In this document: one piece after another, positions 1 through 5,083 of the stretch
Layout of the letters: every line of letters begins with the position of its first letter
Position numbering within the stretch: the stretch's first letter is position 1
NCBI GenBank assembly: GCA_003446545.1
Contig: DMAO01000109.1
Span: 7,330 to 13,285 of the forward strand
Length of the DNA: 5,956 bases
DNA from: Sphaerochaeta sp.
GTDB lineage: Bacteria; Spirochaetota; Spirochaetia; Sphaerochaetales; Sphaerochaetaceae
Direction of reading: 5' to 3'
Program-made: the position numbers and the translations under genes
The notes under the pieces: generated by a model
Databases searched by the model: none
What the model was told of the DNA's origin: nothing
What the model saw: the letters and a program-made list of their open reading frames with translations, nothing else

Positions 1-373
1 TCCCAAGATTTGCCAAATCAGGACGCAACTGTTCTGCACCATCGAGGAAGATAGGCCTGGTCTGCATCTTTGCCGTGTTGGTGATGACCATCACACGGAT
101 CACCCGCTCAAGCATTCCCTCAATCTCAAGTTCCTGCATGCAGAACAGGGGTGTCGTCGTACAGTACCCGCCTTTTCGTAAGCCAGTAGCTGGGTTACAG
201 CTCTTGAGATCTCCCGTCTGGGTAAGCAAGAGACATGCTATATCGGATTCTTGCAAGCCATTGGCTTCAAGGACTGTCGAGTAGAGTTTGCATGCGGCCT
301 GTTCGATAAGGATGGGAGTATCACTTTGGACACAGATGGCGCCACGTACGGCACTGATGAGAGGATTGCTCAT
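1..373 (-). CDS. aroH: Chorismate mutase, AroH class (C-terminal end beyond window)
   Basis: Chorismate mutase of the AroH (Bacillus-type) trimeric fold converts chorismate to prephenate in the cytoplasm, the entry step to phenylalanine and tyrosine. The gene is read leftward and 124 residues are visible; Bacillus AroH is 127 residues, so only a short tail should be missing. Residues recalled as active-site in the Bacillus enzyme are found: Arg10 (in AVRGA, like Arg7), Arg66 (like Arg63), Cys78 and Glu81 in CMQE (like Cys75, Glu78), Arg93 in IRVMV (like Arg90) and Arg117 in LRPDL (like Arg116). The position of Bacillus Tyr108 is Phe109 here. The ATG start is set by an AGGAG at 380-384, six bases upstream. 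It lies 12 bases after the stop of the small membrane protein gene, so it is probably last or late in an operon begun by thiN. Six cysteines in 124 residues is rather many. Family assignment is firm; it is not the helical AroQ type. Confidence 0.92.
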   Translation of the reverse strand, partial: MSNPLISAVRGAICVQSDTPILIEQAACKLYSTVLEANGLQESDIACLLLTQTGDLKSCNPATGLRKGGYCTTTPLFCMQELEIEGMLERVIRVMVITNTAKMQTRPIFLDGAEQLRPDLANLG

Positions 374-385
374 GAATATCTCCTA

Positions 386-727
386 TTAACTGACAACCAA
401 CCCATCGGTTACCAGATTTTCTATGACAGCTACGAGCGTGCTGAGCAGGAATACCCCTGCCATCCTTAAAAGTGTCAGCACAATCGGTGAAAGCGGGAAC
501 ACCCTGTCACTTCCCCATACAATGAAGGAAAAGACAATAATCCAAAGCCCGAACAGCAAATTGGTCCAACTTATGAGGATGAGGGCAAACTGCAGAAGCT
601 CTATGAATGACTGGTCAACCAAAAAATAGCTGCTCGATATATATACCAAGAAAAAGAACAGGTATAGGAGCATCGTATAGGTATGGACTCTGCTGGAGAA
701 CGCCAGCAATCTTCTGGTATGCAACAT
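386..727 (-). CDS. Small three-helix membrane protein, unknown function
   Basis: A 113-residue hydrophobic protein I do not recognise. Three likely membrane helices are seen: about residues 17-37 (rich in Leu, Phe and Tyr), 47-70 (rich in Ile, Leu, Phe and Trp) and 81-103. The N-terminus holds R5, R6 and R13, so by the positive-inside rule it should lie in the cytoplasm. There is no signal peptide cleavage site and no known catalytic motif. The frame stays open upstream to an ATG at 796, but that start would lie 65 bases inside the thiN gene. The ATG at 727 sits four bases after the thiN stop and has an AAGGTGG ribosome-binding site at 740-746, so it is preferred. The next gene, aroH, begins 12 bases after the stop. 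Co-transcription with thiN and aroH is likely but gives no clear function. That it is a real gene is inferred from the tight spacing, the ribosome-binding site and the clean helix pattern. Confidence 0.75.
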   Translation of the reverse strand: MLHTRRLLAFSSRVHTYTMLLYLFFFLVYISSSYFLVDQSFIELLQFALILISWTNLLFGLWIIVFSFIVWGSDRVFPLSPIVLTLLRMAGVFLLSTLVAVIENLVTDGLVVS

Positions 728-731
728 TGCT

Positions 732-1373
732 CTATCGTACCACCTTAGCTCTACTTCGGGCAACCGGGAAACTGACAAAAATAGGAGAGCCCTCAACAGA
801 TACCTCCAGGTACTTTTCCGTACATCGGTTGGAAAGGGAAAAGGAACTGAAGCTCAGCAGGTAAGATTTTAGAGGCCATCTGAGCTCTCTAGCATTCACA
901 GTTGCCACCCCTTCAAGGGTGGCTGGGTAGAGACTGACAGTTGATCCCTTGGTCAAAGGATCAAAGCGTTTGGCACAAGAAACGAGAATATTACTCTCAT
1001 AGCGGGTAAGCCAGAGTGAAGGCGGACCAAAATGGGAGAACAGTGAGTAGGTCTGCAACAGGTGATCGAGACGGTATCCTCCTCCACCTACCAGAACGTA
1101 CTCCCCATCACAATGCTTGAGGGCCTTTTCGATAGCCAGGTAGGTGTCACTGTGATCCTTCTCAACCGGATGCAGCTCATGCTCGAGGGCGAGGGCCTCC
1201 TGTGCAAACTGGGTGGAGTCAAAATCCCCGATGACAGAGTGTACTGAAATACCAAGCTGTCTTGCCATGTCGTAGCCACTGTCCGCTGCAATTAGGTAAT
1301 CCCCCTGCTTTAGAAGGTCAGTAGGGAGGGAGTCCGGGCCTCCTCCCCCTGTAAAGATAATCGCTTTGCTCAT
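732..1373 (-). CDS. thiN: Thiamine pyrophosphokinase
   Basis: Thiamine pyrophosphokinase transfers pyrophosphate from ATP to thiamine, making the cofactor thiamine diphosphate in the cytoplasm. The 213-residue protein has the family signatures in order: a Gly-rich start (TGGGGPDS, residues 8-15), AADSG (29-33), GDFDS (49-53), EKDHSDT (71-77) and GGGGYRLDHLL (96-106). The Asp residues of these motifs hold Mg-ATP in known TPK structures. The C-terminal half fits the beta-rich thiamine-binding domain, with GSTVSLYP, RWPLKSYLL and LSNRCTEKYLEVSVEG. The frame is open to an ATG at 1415, but the family N-terminus begins at the ATG at 1373, so I use that; its ribosome-binding site is weak (GTGAG followed by seven A). 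Length is normal. It heads a minus-strand operon with the small membrane protein (4-base gap) and aroH. Its leader is too short to hold a TPP riboswitch and shows no such motif. Having TPK suggests salvage of imported thiamine, which the window cannot confirm. Confidence 0.93.
   Translation of the reverse strand: MSKAIIFTGGGGPDSLPTDLLKQGDYLIAADSGYDMARQLGISVHSVIGDFDSTQFAQEALALEHELHPVEKDHSDTYLAIEKALKHCDGEYVLVGGGGYRLDHLLQTYSLFSHFGPPSLWLTRYESNILVSCAKRFDPLTKGSTVSLYPATLEGVATVNARELRWPLKSYLLSFSSFSLSNRCTEKYLEVSVEGSPIFVSFPVARSRAKVVR
740..746 (-). promoter_or_regulatory. Ribosome-binding site deciding the start of the small membrane protein
   Basis: AAGGTGG on the minus strand lies 12 bases before the ATG at 727, inside the last codons of thiN. 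The spacing is a little long, but no better match precedes the upstream ATG at 796, so it favours the short form and coupling to thiN translation. Confidence 0.5.
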
Positions 1374-1452
1374 TTTTTTTCTCACTTTATCTTGCTGGAT
1401 ACCATATATTGGCATACCATAGCGTATAACAAAAACACACTAAGGATCAGAT
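1374..1452. promoter_or_regulatory. Divergent control region between thiN and the DUF1015 gene
   Basis: This 79-base gap separates two divergent start codons and must hold promoters for both. On the minus strand, TTGTTA (1427-1432) and TATATG (1403-1408) are 18 bases apart and could serve thiN. On the plus strand, TTGCTG (1392-1397) and TACCAT (1415-1420) are 17 bases apart and could serve the DUF1015 gene, whose ribosome-binding site AAGGAT lies at 1442-1447. All boxes are imperfect, so the exact assignments are tentative. The two candidate promoters overlap, which would make them compete or share a regulator. Confidence 0.35.
1399..1421. repeat. Direct repeat ATACCATA, two copies 15 bases apart
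   Basis: ATACCATA occurs at 1399-1406 and again, unchanged, at 1414-1421 in the divergent promoter region. Between them, CCATATATTGG (1402-1412) is itself a near-palindrome. The second copy overlaps the candidate plus-strand -10 box. It could be a tandem binding site for a regulator, but short AT-rich repeats also arise by chance. Confidence 0.4.
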
Positions 1453-2781
1453 ATGTCAAATACAGTAGAACGCCTGAAAAACCTAGGTCTGCAAACCGCA
1501 GACATTCTTCTTCCCAAATCAGGAGTGGACCTCTCCAAATGGGCTGTCGTCGCCTGTGACCAGTATACTTCAGAAAAATCCTATTGGGAACAAGCCCAAG
1601 CCTATGTAGGTAGCGACCCTTCGACACTGAACCTCATTTTCCCAGAAGCCTATCTGGAGGATGCAGAACCAGAAAAGCGAATAGAGGCTATCAACACTCA
1701 CATGGCCGCCTATATGAAGAATTCCCTTTTTGATACATTCGAGCAATGTTTCTTTTTGGTCCATCGTACCACCAACACCTATGAAAAGGGCCGATGGGGC
1801 CTTTTGGTCCTGTTGGACCTTGAGCAGTATGACTACTCAGTTGGTTCCCGGTCAATGATCAGGGCTACCGAAGGTACGATCCTCAGCCGCATACCCCCCA
1901 GAAAGGAAATCCGAAAGAATGCCCCTCTGGAGCTGCCTCACATCATGGTGCTTATCAGCGACCATGAGAAATCGGTCATAGAGCCCCTGGCGGCAAAAAA
2001 AAATCAGCTGAAACAGGCCTATGAGACAACTCTCATGGCAGGGGGAGGCTCCCTCAGTGCCTGGGTCGTCGATTCAGACGAGGACTTTGCTGCAATAGCC
2101 ACTGCACTTGAAAAGATACAGGGCAACCTTGATCCAGAAAACCCTCTGCTCTATGCAATGGGTGATGGAAACCACAGCCTTGCCACAGCAAAGAGCTGTT
2201 GGGAGGATGTGAAGCTTACCATCCCACAAGACCAGTGGGAAAACCACCCGGCAAGGTACGCCATGGTTGAATTGGAAAATATCTACGATCCTGGTCTTGC
2301 CTTCGAACCTATCCATAGGGTTCTCTTTGGTATCAACTTCGGAGCATTTAAGGCTGAGGTGGAGAAATGCGCTTCCTTTGTTGTCATCGAGAAGGTCCCT
2401 GATCTCTCTACACTCCACAAGCTCATCAACGAAAAGAGTGAGTTCCAACGCTTTGGCTACCGTGACAAGAACGGGTATTACCTGTTCAACCTATCACAGG
2501 CAGTTGCAAACATTGCAGCAGGAACCCTACAAGTGGTCATTGATTCCTTGCTTGAACAGAAAAAGGCAACCGTAGATTACATCCACGGAGAGGAGGTCAC
2601 CGCCGGGCTAGGAGCAAAGCAAGGCAATGGGGCCATCATCCTTCCCAATGTATCCAAGGACACCTTCTTTGAAACCATTATCAAAGACAGTGCGTTACCC
2701 AGAAAGACCTTTTCCATGGGAGAAGCGAATGAGAAGCGGTACTATATGGAGGCAAGAAAGATTAGAGTTCAAGCAGACTAG
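1453..2781 (+). CDS. DUF1015 (COG4198) family protein
   Basis: A 442-residue cytoplasmic protein of the DUF1015 family, whose biochemical role I do not know to be established. The family hallmarks are visible: a conserved N-terminal stretch WAVVACDQYTSE (residues 30-41), a central RATEGTILSRIPPR-type segment, the MGDGNHSLATAK motif (residues 236-247, with Asp238, Asn240, His241 and Ser242 as likely functional residues), and a C-terminal MGEANEKRYY segment. Length is typical and there is no signal peptide or membrane helix. The ATG start has AAGGAT at 1442-1447 and fits the family N-terminus. In other bacteria DUF1015 genes often sit beside serA (phosphoglycerate dehydrogenase); that neighbour is not seen here. 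The gene is divergent from thiN and its last 20 bases overlap the end of the convergent YrdC-domain gene. A run of nine A at 1995-2003 lies within the reading frame without breaking it. The family call is firm; the function is open. Confidence 0.92.
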   Translation: MSNTVERLKNLGLQTADILLPKSGVDLSKWAVVACDQYTSEKSYWEQAQAYVGSDPSTLNLIFPEAYLEDAEPEKRIEAINTHMAAYMKNSLFDTFEQCFFLVHRTTNTYEKGRWGLLVLLDLEQYDYSVGSRSMIRATEGTILSRIPPRKEIRKNAPLELPHIMVLISDHEKSVIEPLAAKKNQLKQAYETTLMAGGGSLSAWVVDSDEDFAAIATALEKIQGNLDPENPLLYAMGDGNHSLATAKSCWEDVKLTIPQDQWENHPARYAMVELENIYDPGLAFEPIHRVLFGINFGAFKAEVEKCASFVVIEKVPDLSTLHKLINEKSEFQRFGYRDKNGYYLFNLSQAVANIAAGTLQVVIDSLLEQKKATVDYIHGEEVTAGLGAKQGNGAIILPNVSKDTFFETIIKDSALPRKTFSMGEANEKRYYMEARKIRVQAD

Positions 2782-3346
2782 ACGCGTCATATTGGCCACA
2801 GCGTACCAGGGTATACGGCTTGGTCGTGCAGTCAATGAGTGTTGAGGAAACTGTCCCTTGATTTTCAGACCCCACGACAAAAGCCGGGACCCGATCCTTG
2901 AAAGAGAAGATGATGTCAGTGATGTTGGTTATGGTGTGATAGCCGGACTCATTGACACTGGTTGAGTATATCGGCTTGCCTAGCTTGGTGAGGACTTCCT
3001 GCAGGAAACTGTCTGCTGGAACACGTACAGCAGTAGTACCGTTTCCATCAAGGTTTGACAGGATTGCAGTGAGAGCACAAGGCCAGGCTTCCTCAACATC
3101 CTTGGGGACGATGCATATCTGTCTGGCTTGTTCCAGTGTGGCGAGGACAAGAAAGGGCTTTGTCTCCCCGCGATATTTTATTGACCGCAGGACCTGTTCA
3201 GCAGGCCCGACCTTTGCACACAACCCATAGATTGTATCACAAGGGAGGACAATTACCTTGTTCTCTTCCAATAACTTGACCGTTTTTTCAAGTGTTCCTG
3301 GAAGTTGCTTGTATAAGACTTCAGCCTCTTCATGGTCGTTGCTCAT
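2762..3346 (-). CDS. Sua5/YciO/YrdC-domain protein (TsaC-like L-threonylcarbamoyladenylate synthase)
   Basis: A 194-residue single-domain protein of the Sua5/YciO/YrdC family. TsaC/Sua5 members make threonylcarbamoyl-AMP from threonine, bicarbonate and ATP for the t6A37 modification of ANN-decoding tRNAs. Family motifs in order: LPCDTIYGL (34-42), KYRGETKPFLVL (57-68, with the KxR pair Lys57/Arg59), WPCALTAIL (88-96), AVRVP (106-110), STSVNESG (128-135) and SSTLID (167-172). Two positions differ from what I recall as usual: Cys36 where PTDT has Thr, and Cys90-Ala91 where WPGPLT has Gly-Pro. The KxR and S/TxN motifs favour TsaC over YciO, but this is not proven. The ATG overlaps the TGA of the upstream FtsB-like gene (ATGA), so the two are translationally coupled. 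The 3' end overlaps the convergent DUF1015 gene by 20 bases, leaving no room for a terminator between them. Confidence 0.87.
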   Translation of the reverse strand: MSNDHEEAEVLYKQLPGTLEKTVKLLEENKVIVLPCDTIYGLCAKVGPAEQVLRSIKYRGETKPFLVLATLEQARQICIVPKDVEEAWPCALTAILSNLDGNGTTAVRVPADSFLQEVLTKLGKPIYSTSVNESGYHTITNITDIIFSFKDRVPAFVVGSENQGTVSSTLIDCTTKPYTLVRCGQYDASSLLEL

Positions 3347-3795
3347 CTATGCCTATCTCTCCTCTGTGAAACTATAGCCCATCCTATCGTAAACACTACA
3401 GAAAAGGCTAGGGCCATGAGTGCAATCCAAGGCTTCGAAAATCCAGAAAAGATCTGGCTCTCCGATATGGATGGGGTATTTGCCTCTTGATGCCCATAAT
3501 CGCCATCCTCTTCATCTGTGAAATAAAACACCTGCTCCCCTTCCATCTGATAGCCAAATCGAAAGGCTGCATCCTTCAAAGCATCTTGTGATGACATCAG
3601 CTTATTTTGCTGTTCCAAGGAATCGACCTGCAATACAAGGATCTCTTGTCTCTGGTGGAGGTGCTCCAAATCACGCCGCATTGAACGGGCATGGAGTAGC
3701 CCTTCCTCCCCTAAAAGGCCAAGAAGGGTAAAATATACTACTATTATGCTAAAAGTGAAGATTAGTCCTAATTTTCTTGCCTTGCTTTTGTTCAT
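3343..3795 (-). CDS. FtsB/DivIC-like septum formation initiator protein with extra C-terminal membrane helix
   Basis: A 150-residue membrane protein resembling FtsB/DivIC, which joins FtsL and FtsQ/DivIB in the divisome. The order is a basic N-terminus (NKSKARK), a membrane helix at about residues 10-28, a coiled-coil-like stretch at about 33-67 (LHARSMRRDLEHLHQRQ and on), and the family's closing motif FGYQMEGEQVFYF (80-92). Unlike ordinary FtsB, of about 100 residues and one helix, it continues through an acidic linker (93-120) to a second helix (about 123-143) and a basic RRDRHR tail, giving a predicted in-out-in topology. The frame is open to an ATG at 3846, but that lies over the divergent gene's control region; the ATG at 3795 fits the basic N-terminus and promoter. 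No ribosome-binding site precedes it. It is the first gene of a unit with the YrdC-like gene (ATGA overlap). The family call rests on architecture and the GY..EGE motif. Confidence 0.7.
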   Translation of the reverse strand: MNKSKARKLGLIFTFSIIVVYFTLLGLLGEEGLLHARSMRRDLEHLHQRQEILVLQVDSLEQQNKLMSSQDALKDAAFRFGYQMEGEQVFYFTDEEDGDYGHQEANTPSISESQIFSGFSKPWIALMALAFSVVFTIGWAIVSQRRDRHR

Positions 3796-3802
3796 CTTTA
3801 AT

Positions 3803-3822
3803 GCTAAGTATGATACTATAGC
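3803..3822. repeat. Inverted repeat over the -10 region, candidate operator
   Basis: Two arms, GCTAAGTAT (3803-3811) and ATACTATAGC (3813-3822), pair fully around a central G apart from one bulged A in the right arm. The repeat covers the minus-strand -10 box (3810-3815) and the likely start point of transcription. Its position suits a repressor site that would control the FtsB-like unit and perhaps the divergent gene; no regulator can be named. Confidence 0.4.
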
Positions 3823-3838
3823 TTTGTATAGGTGTAAA
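3810..3838 (-). promoter_or_regulatory. Sigma70-type promoter for the FtsB-like/YrdC-like unit
   Basis: On the minus strand, TTTACA (3833-3838) and TATCAT (3810-3815) are 17 bases apart, and each matches five of six consensus bases. Transcription would start near 3802-3804, only about 7-9 bases before the ATG at 3795, leaving almost no leader. This agrees with the absence of a ribosome-binding site there. Confidence 0.6.
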
Positions 3839-3847
3839 GTTTGCACT

Positions 3848-3853
3848 GGGAGG
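3848..3853 (+). promoter_or_regulatory. Ribosome-binding site deciding the start of the degenerate-GGDEF membrane protein
   Basis: GGGAGG lies five bases before the ATG at 3859. The frame also has a TTG at 3841, but this site follows it, so the ATG is the start. A plus-strand promoter is less clear: TTGTTC (3788-3793) and GATACT (3812-3817), 18 bases apart, are a weak candidate that would overlap the opposing -10 box. Confidence 0.75.
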
Positions 3854-3858
3854 TTTTA

Positions 3859-4896
3859 ATGTCTGAAAATAAGCACTATGGCCGTCAAATATTACTCAGC
3901 TTGTTCATAACTGTTTTTGTCTTACTGCTTTTGCTCTATGTAGCATCCAGGTATCTGCTTCCTCTCTACTCCATCAACCAAGAACAGATGTATGAAGTAC
4001 TGATAAAATTGTTCCCCTTGCTGATCGGACTGATTATGATAGAGATTGGAGTTCTTGTTGCACGCAAGCGTGATGAGGACTTGGCAGATGAAATTGACAA
4101 GCTTCCACCCAATGCTTATGACAAACCATTATACACTTTCCCCGGTGATGACCCTTTGCACCGTCATTCCGATGAAATGATTTTCAGCCAGAACTTGGCA
4201 GACGAATACAAAAACACCGAAAAGACCCTGACTCCTGAAGATGAACGGATCAAGGGGTCCCCAAAAGTTCGTGAGGTCCTGCAGCCCACGCTTTCCAAGG
4301 TAGAGCAGGTAGAAGATACTCAGGCATTCGATGCAGTGTCGTTTTATGAACAGCCAGAGCCAGATACCTTTGATGCACAGCAGGTGGCACCGATCATAGG
4401 AGAGGAGACCGAGAAACCTGCTTATGAAGAACCGCTAAACGCAGCCCCAACCTCCTTAAGGTCGGACGAACGGACAAGAGTTGTCTATACCTATACTAAT
4501 GATTTCAGTTCGATTCTTTCTGCCGAGTTGGAAAATGCACAGGAGATGGACTATGACCTGACCCTTGTGCTCATTGATGTGAACAAAGGCCCGGCCGAAC
4601 AGATAGCCAACAAAATGATCATGCTCTGTGGCGAACTGGCATACAGTTTCACCCTTGAAAACAACAGGTTAGCGATGGTACTGCCATTCTATAATGCAGA
4701 CGAAGCACGCTCCTTCACCCTCTCCCTCTTGGAAAGCTGTAAGAAGGAGTTCTCTGGAGCTTCGCTACAGATTGGATTCGCCTCTAGGAATGGAAGGGTA
4801 CTGGACAGCTCGCTTCTCTTGCATGAAGCAGTTTCAGCATGCATGCTAGAGGATGATGAGAACGACGAAGAAGAAGAGGAGGACGAAAACGCCTAG
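3859..4896 (+). CDS. Membrane protein with degenerate GGDEF-like C-terminal domain
   Basis: A 345-residue protein with two membrane helices (about residues 11-36 and 47-68), a basic stop (ARKRD), a long acidic and probably disordered linker (about 72-205), a folded domain (about 212-330) and a very acidic tail (331-345). The C-terminal domain follows the GGDEF order: an F..IL..EL..A helix (216-227), strand LTLVLIDVN (235-242, with Asp240 at the place of a metal-binding Asp), a helix, then LENNRLAMVLP (266-276) where an active diguanylate cyclase has L-GGDEF-AVLLP, a helix (ADEARSFTLSLLE), strand LQIGFAS and a final LLLHEAVSA helix. The GGDEF signature is thus ENNRL, so cyclase activity is unlikely; a binding or scaffold role is more plausible. 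There is no visible partner EAL domain. It is divergent from the FtsB-like unit with 63 bases between start codons. The GGDEF relation is my reading of the pattern and needs a profile search to settle. Confidence 0.75.
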   Translation: MSENKHYGRQILLSLFITVFVLLLLLYVASRYLLPLYSINQEQMYEVLIKLFPLLIGLIMIEIGVLVARKRDEDLADEIDKLPPNAYDKPLYTFPGDDPLHRHSDEMIFSQNLADEYKNTEKTLTPEDERIKGSPKVREVLQPTLSKVEQVEDTQAFDAVSFYEQPEPDTFDAQQVAPIIGEETEKPAYEEPLNAAPTSLRSDERTRVVYTYTNDFSSILSAELENAQEMDYDLTLVLIDVNKGPAEQIANKMIMLCGELAYSFTLENNRLAMVLPFYNADEARSFTLSLLESCKKEFSGASLQIGFASRNGRVLDSSLLLHEAVSACMLEDDENDEEEEEDENA

Positions 4897-4998
4897 TTGT
4901 ATCCTTATTGGTAAGAACATTTGGACTTATCAGAAGTGTATCGGCGTAGTCCATGAGTTTCTACTTAGTTTGTCCTGTTATGTGAAATACATTTTTCA

Positions 4999-5029
4999 GA
5001 AAAAAGTATAGTTTTTTATACTGTTTTTT
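4999..5029. terminator. Possible bidirectional terminator hairpin
   Basis: AGTATA (5005-5010) and TATACT (5017-5022) form a perfect six-pair stem around a GTTTTT loop. The stem is preceded by an A tract (5000-5005) and followed by six T (5024-5029), so each strand reads as a hairpin then a T run. It follows the degenerate-GGDEF gene by about 100 bases. The stem has one G-C pair only, which makes it weak for an intrinsic terminator unless the flanking A and T runs extend it. Confidence 0.4.
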
Positions 5030-5047
5030 CTATGGAAAGACAAAACT

Positions 5048-5076
5048 ATAACATATTTACAATTTTATGCTATACT
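5048..5076 (+). promoter_or_regulatory. Extended -10 promoter for the DUF4143 ATPase
   Basis: TATACT (5071-5076), preceded by TGC (5068-5070) as an extended -10, has ATAACA (5048-5053) 17 bases upstream. Transcription would start near 5083, practically at the ATG at 5084. No ribosome-binding site lies in between, which suggests a leaderless mRNA. Confidence 0.5.
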
Positions 5077-5083
5077 ATACCCT

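Larger units (their letters stand above)
4897..5083. other. AT-rich intergenic region without a gene
   Basis: This 187-base gap has no open frame with a plausible start and ribosome-binding site and no tRNA-like structure. Its right half, from about 4981, is strikingly AT-rich. It holds a hairpin flanked by A and T tracts and a candidate promoter for the ATPase gene, listed separately. Confidence 0.7.

Noticed and set aside
75..469. Two overlapping plus-strand open frames (75-284 and 251-469)
   Set aside because: They lie opposite the clear AroH coding sequence, lack ribosome-binding sites and resemble no protein.
728..796. Longer N-terminus for the small membrane protein (ATG at 796)
   Set aside because: It would overlap thiN by 65 bases; the ATG at 727 has a ribosome-binding site and follows the thiN stop directly.
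1374..1415. Longer N-terminus for thiamine pyrophosphokinase (ATG at 1415)
   Set aside because: The family N-terminus begins at the ATG at 1373, and the extension would cover the candidate promoter.
1374..1452. TPP riboswitch before thiN
   Set aside because: The gap is too short for the usual aptamer of about 100 bases and lacks its CTGAGA-type core on either strand.
1382..1627. Minus-strand open frame of 81 codons with hydrophobic stretch
   Set aside because: It lies opposite the start of the DUF1015 gene, whose frame is well supported; the hydrophobicity is a by-product of the antisense frame.
2267..2575. Plus-strand open frame of 102 codons inside the DUF1015 gene
   Set aside because: Out-of-frame shadow with Ser/Arg/Thr-rich composition and no ribosome-binding site.
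2947..2967. ACTCA/TGAGT hairpin after the DUF1015 gene as a terminator
   Set aside because: Five-pair stem with an 11-base loop and no following T run, inside the YrdC-like coding sequence.
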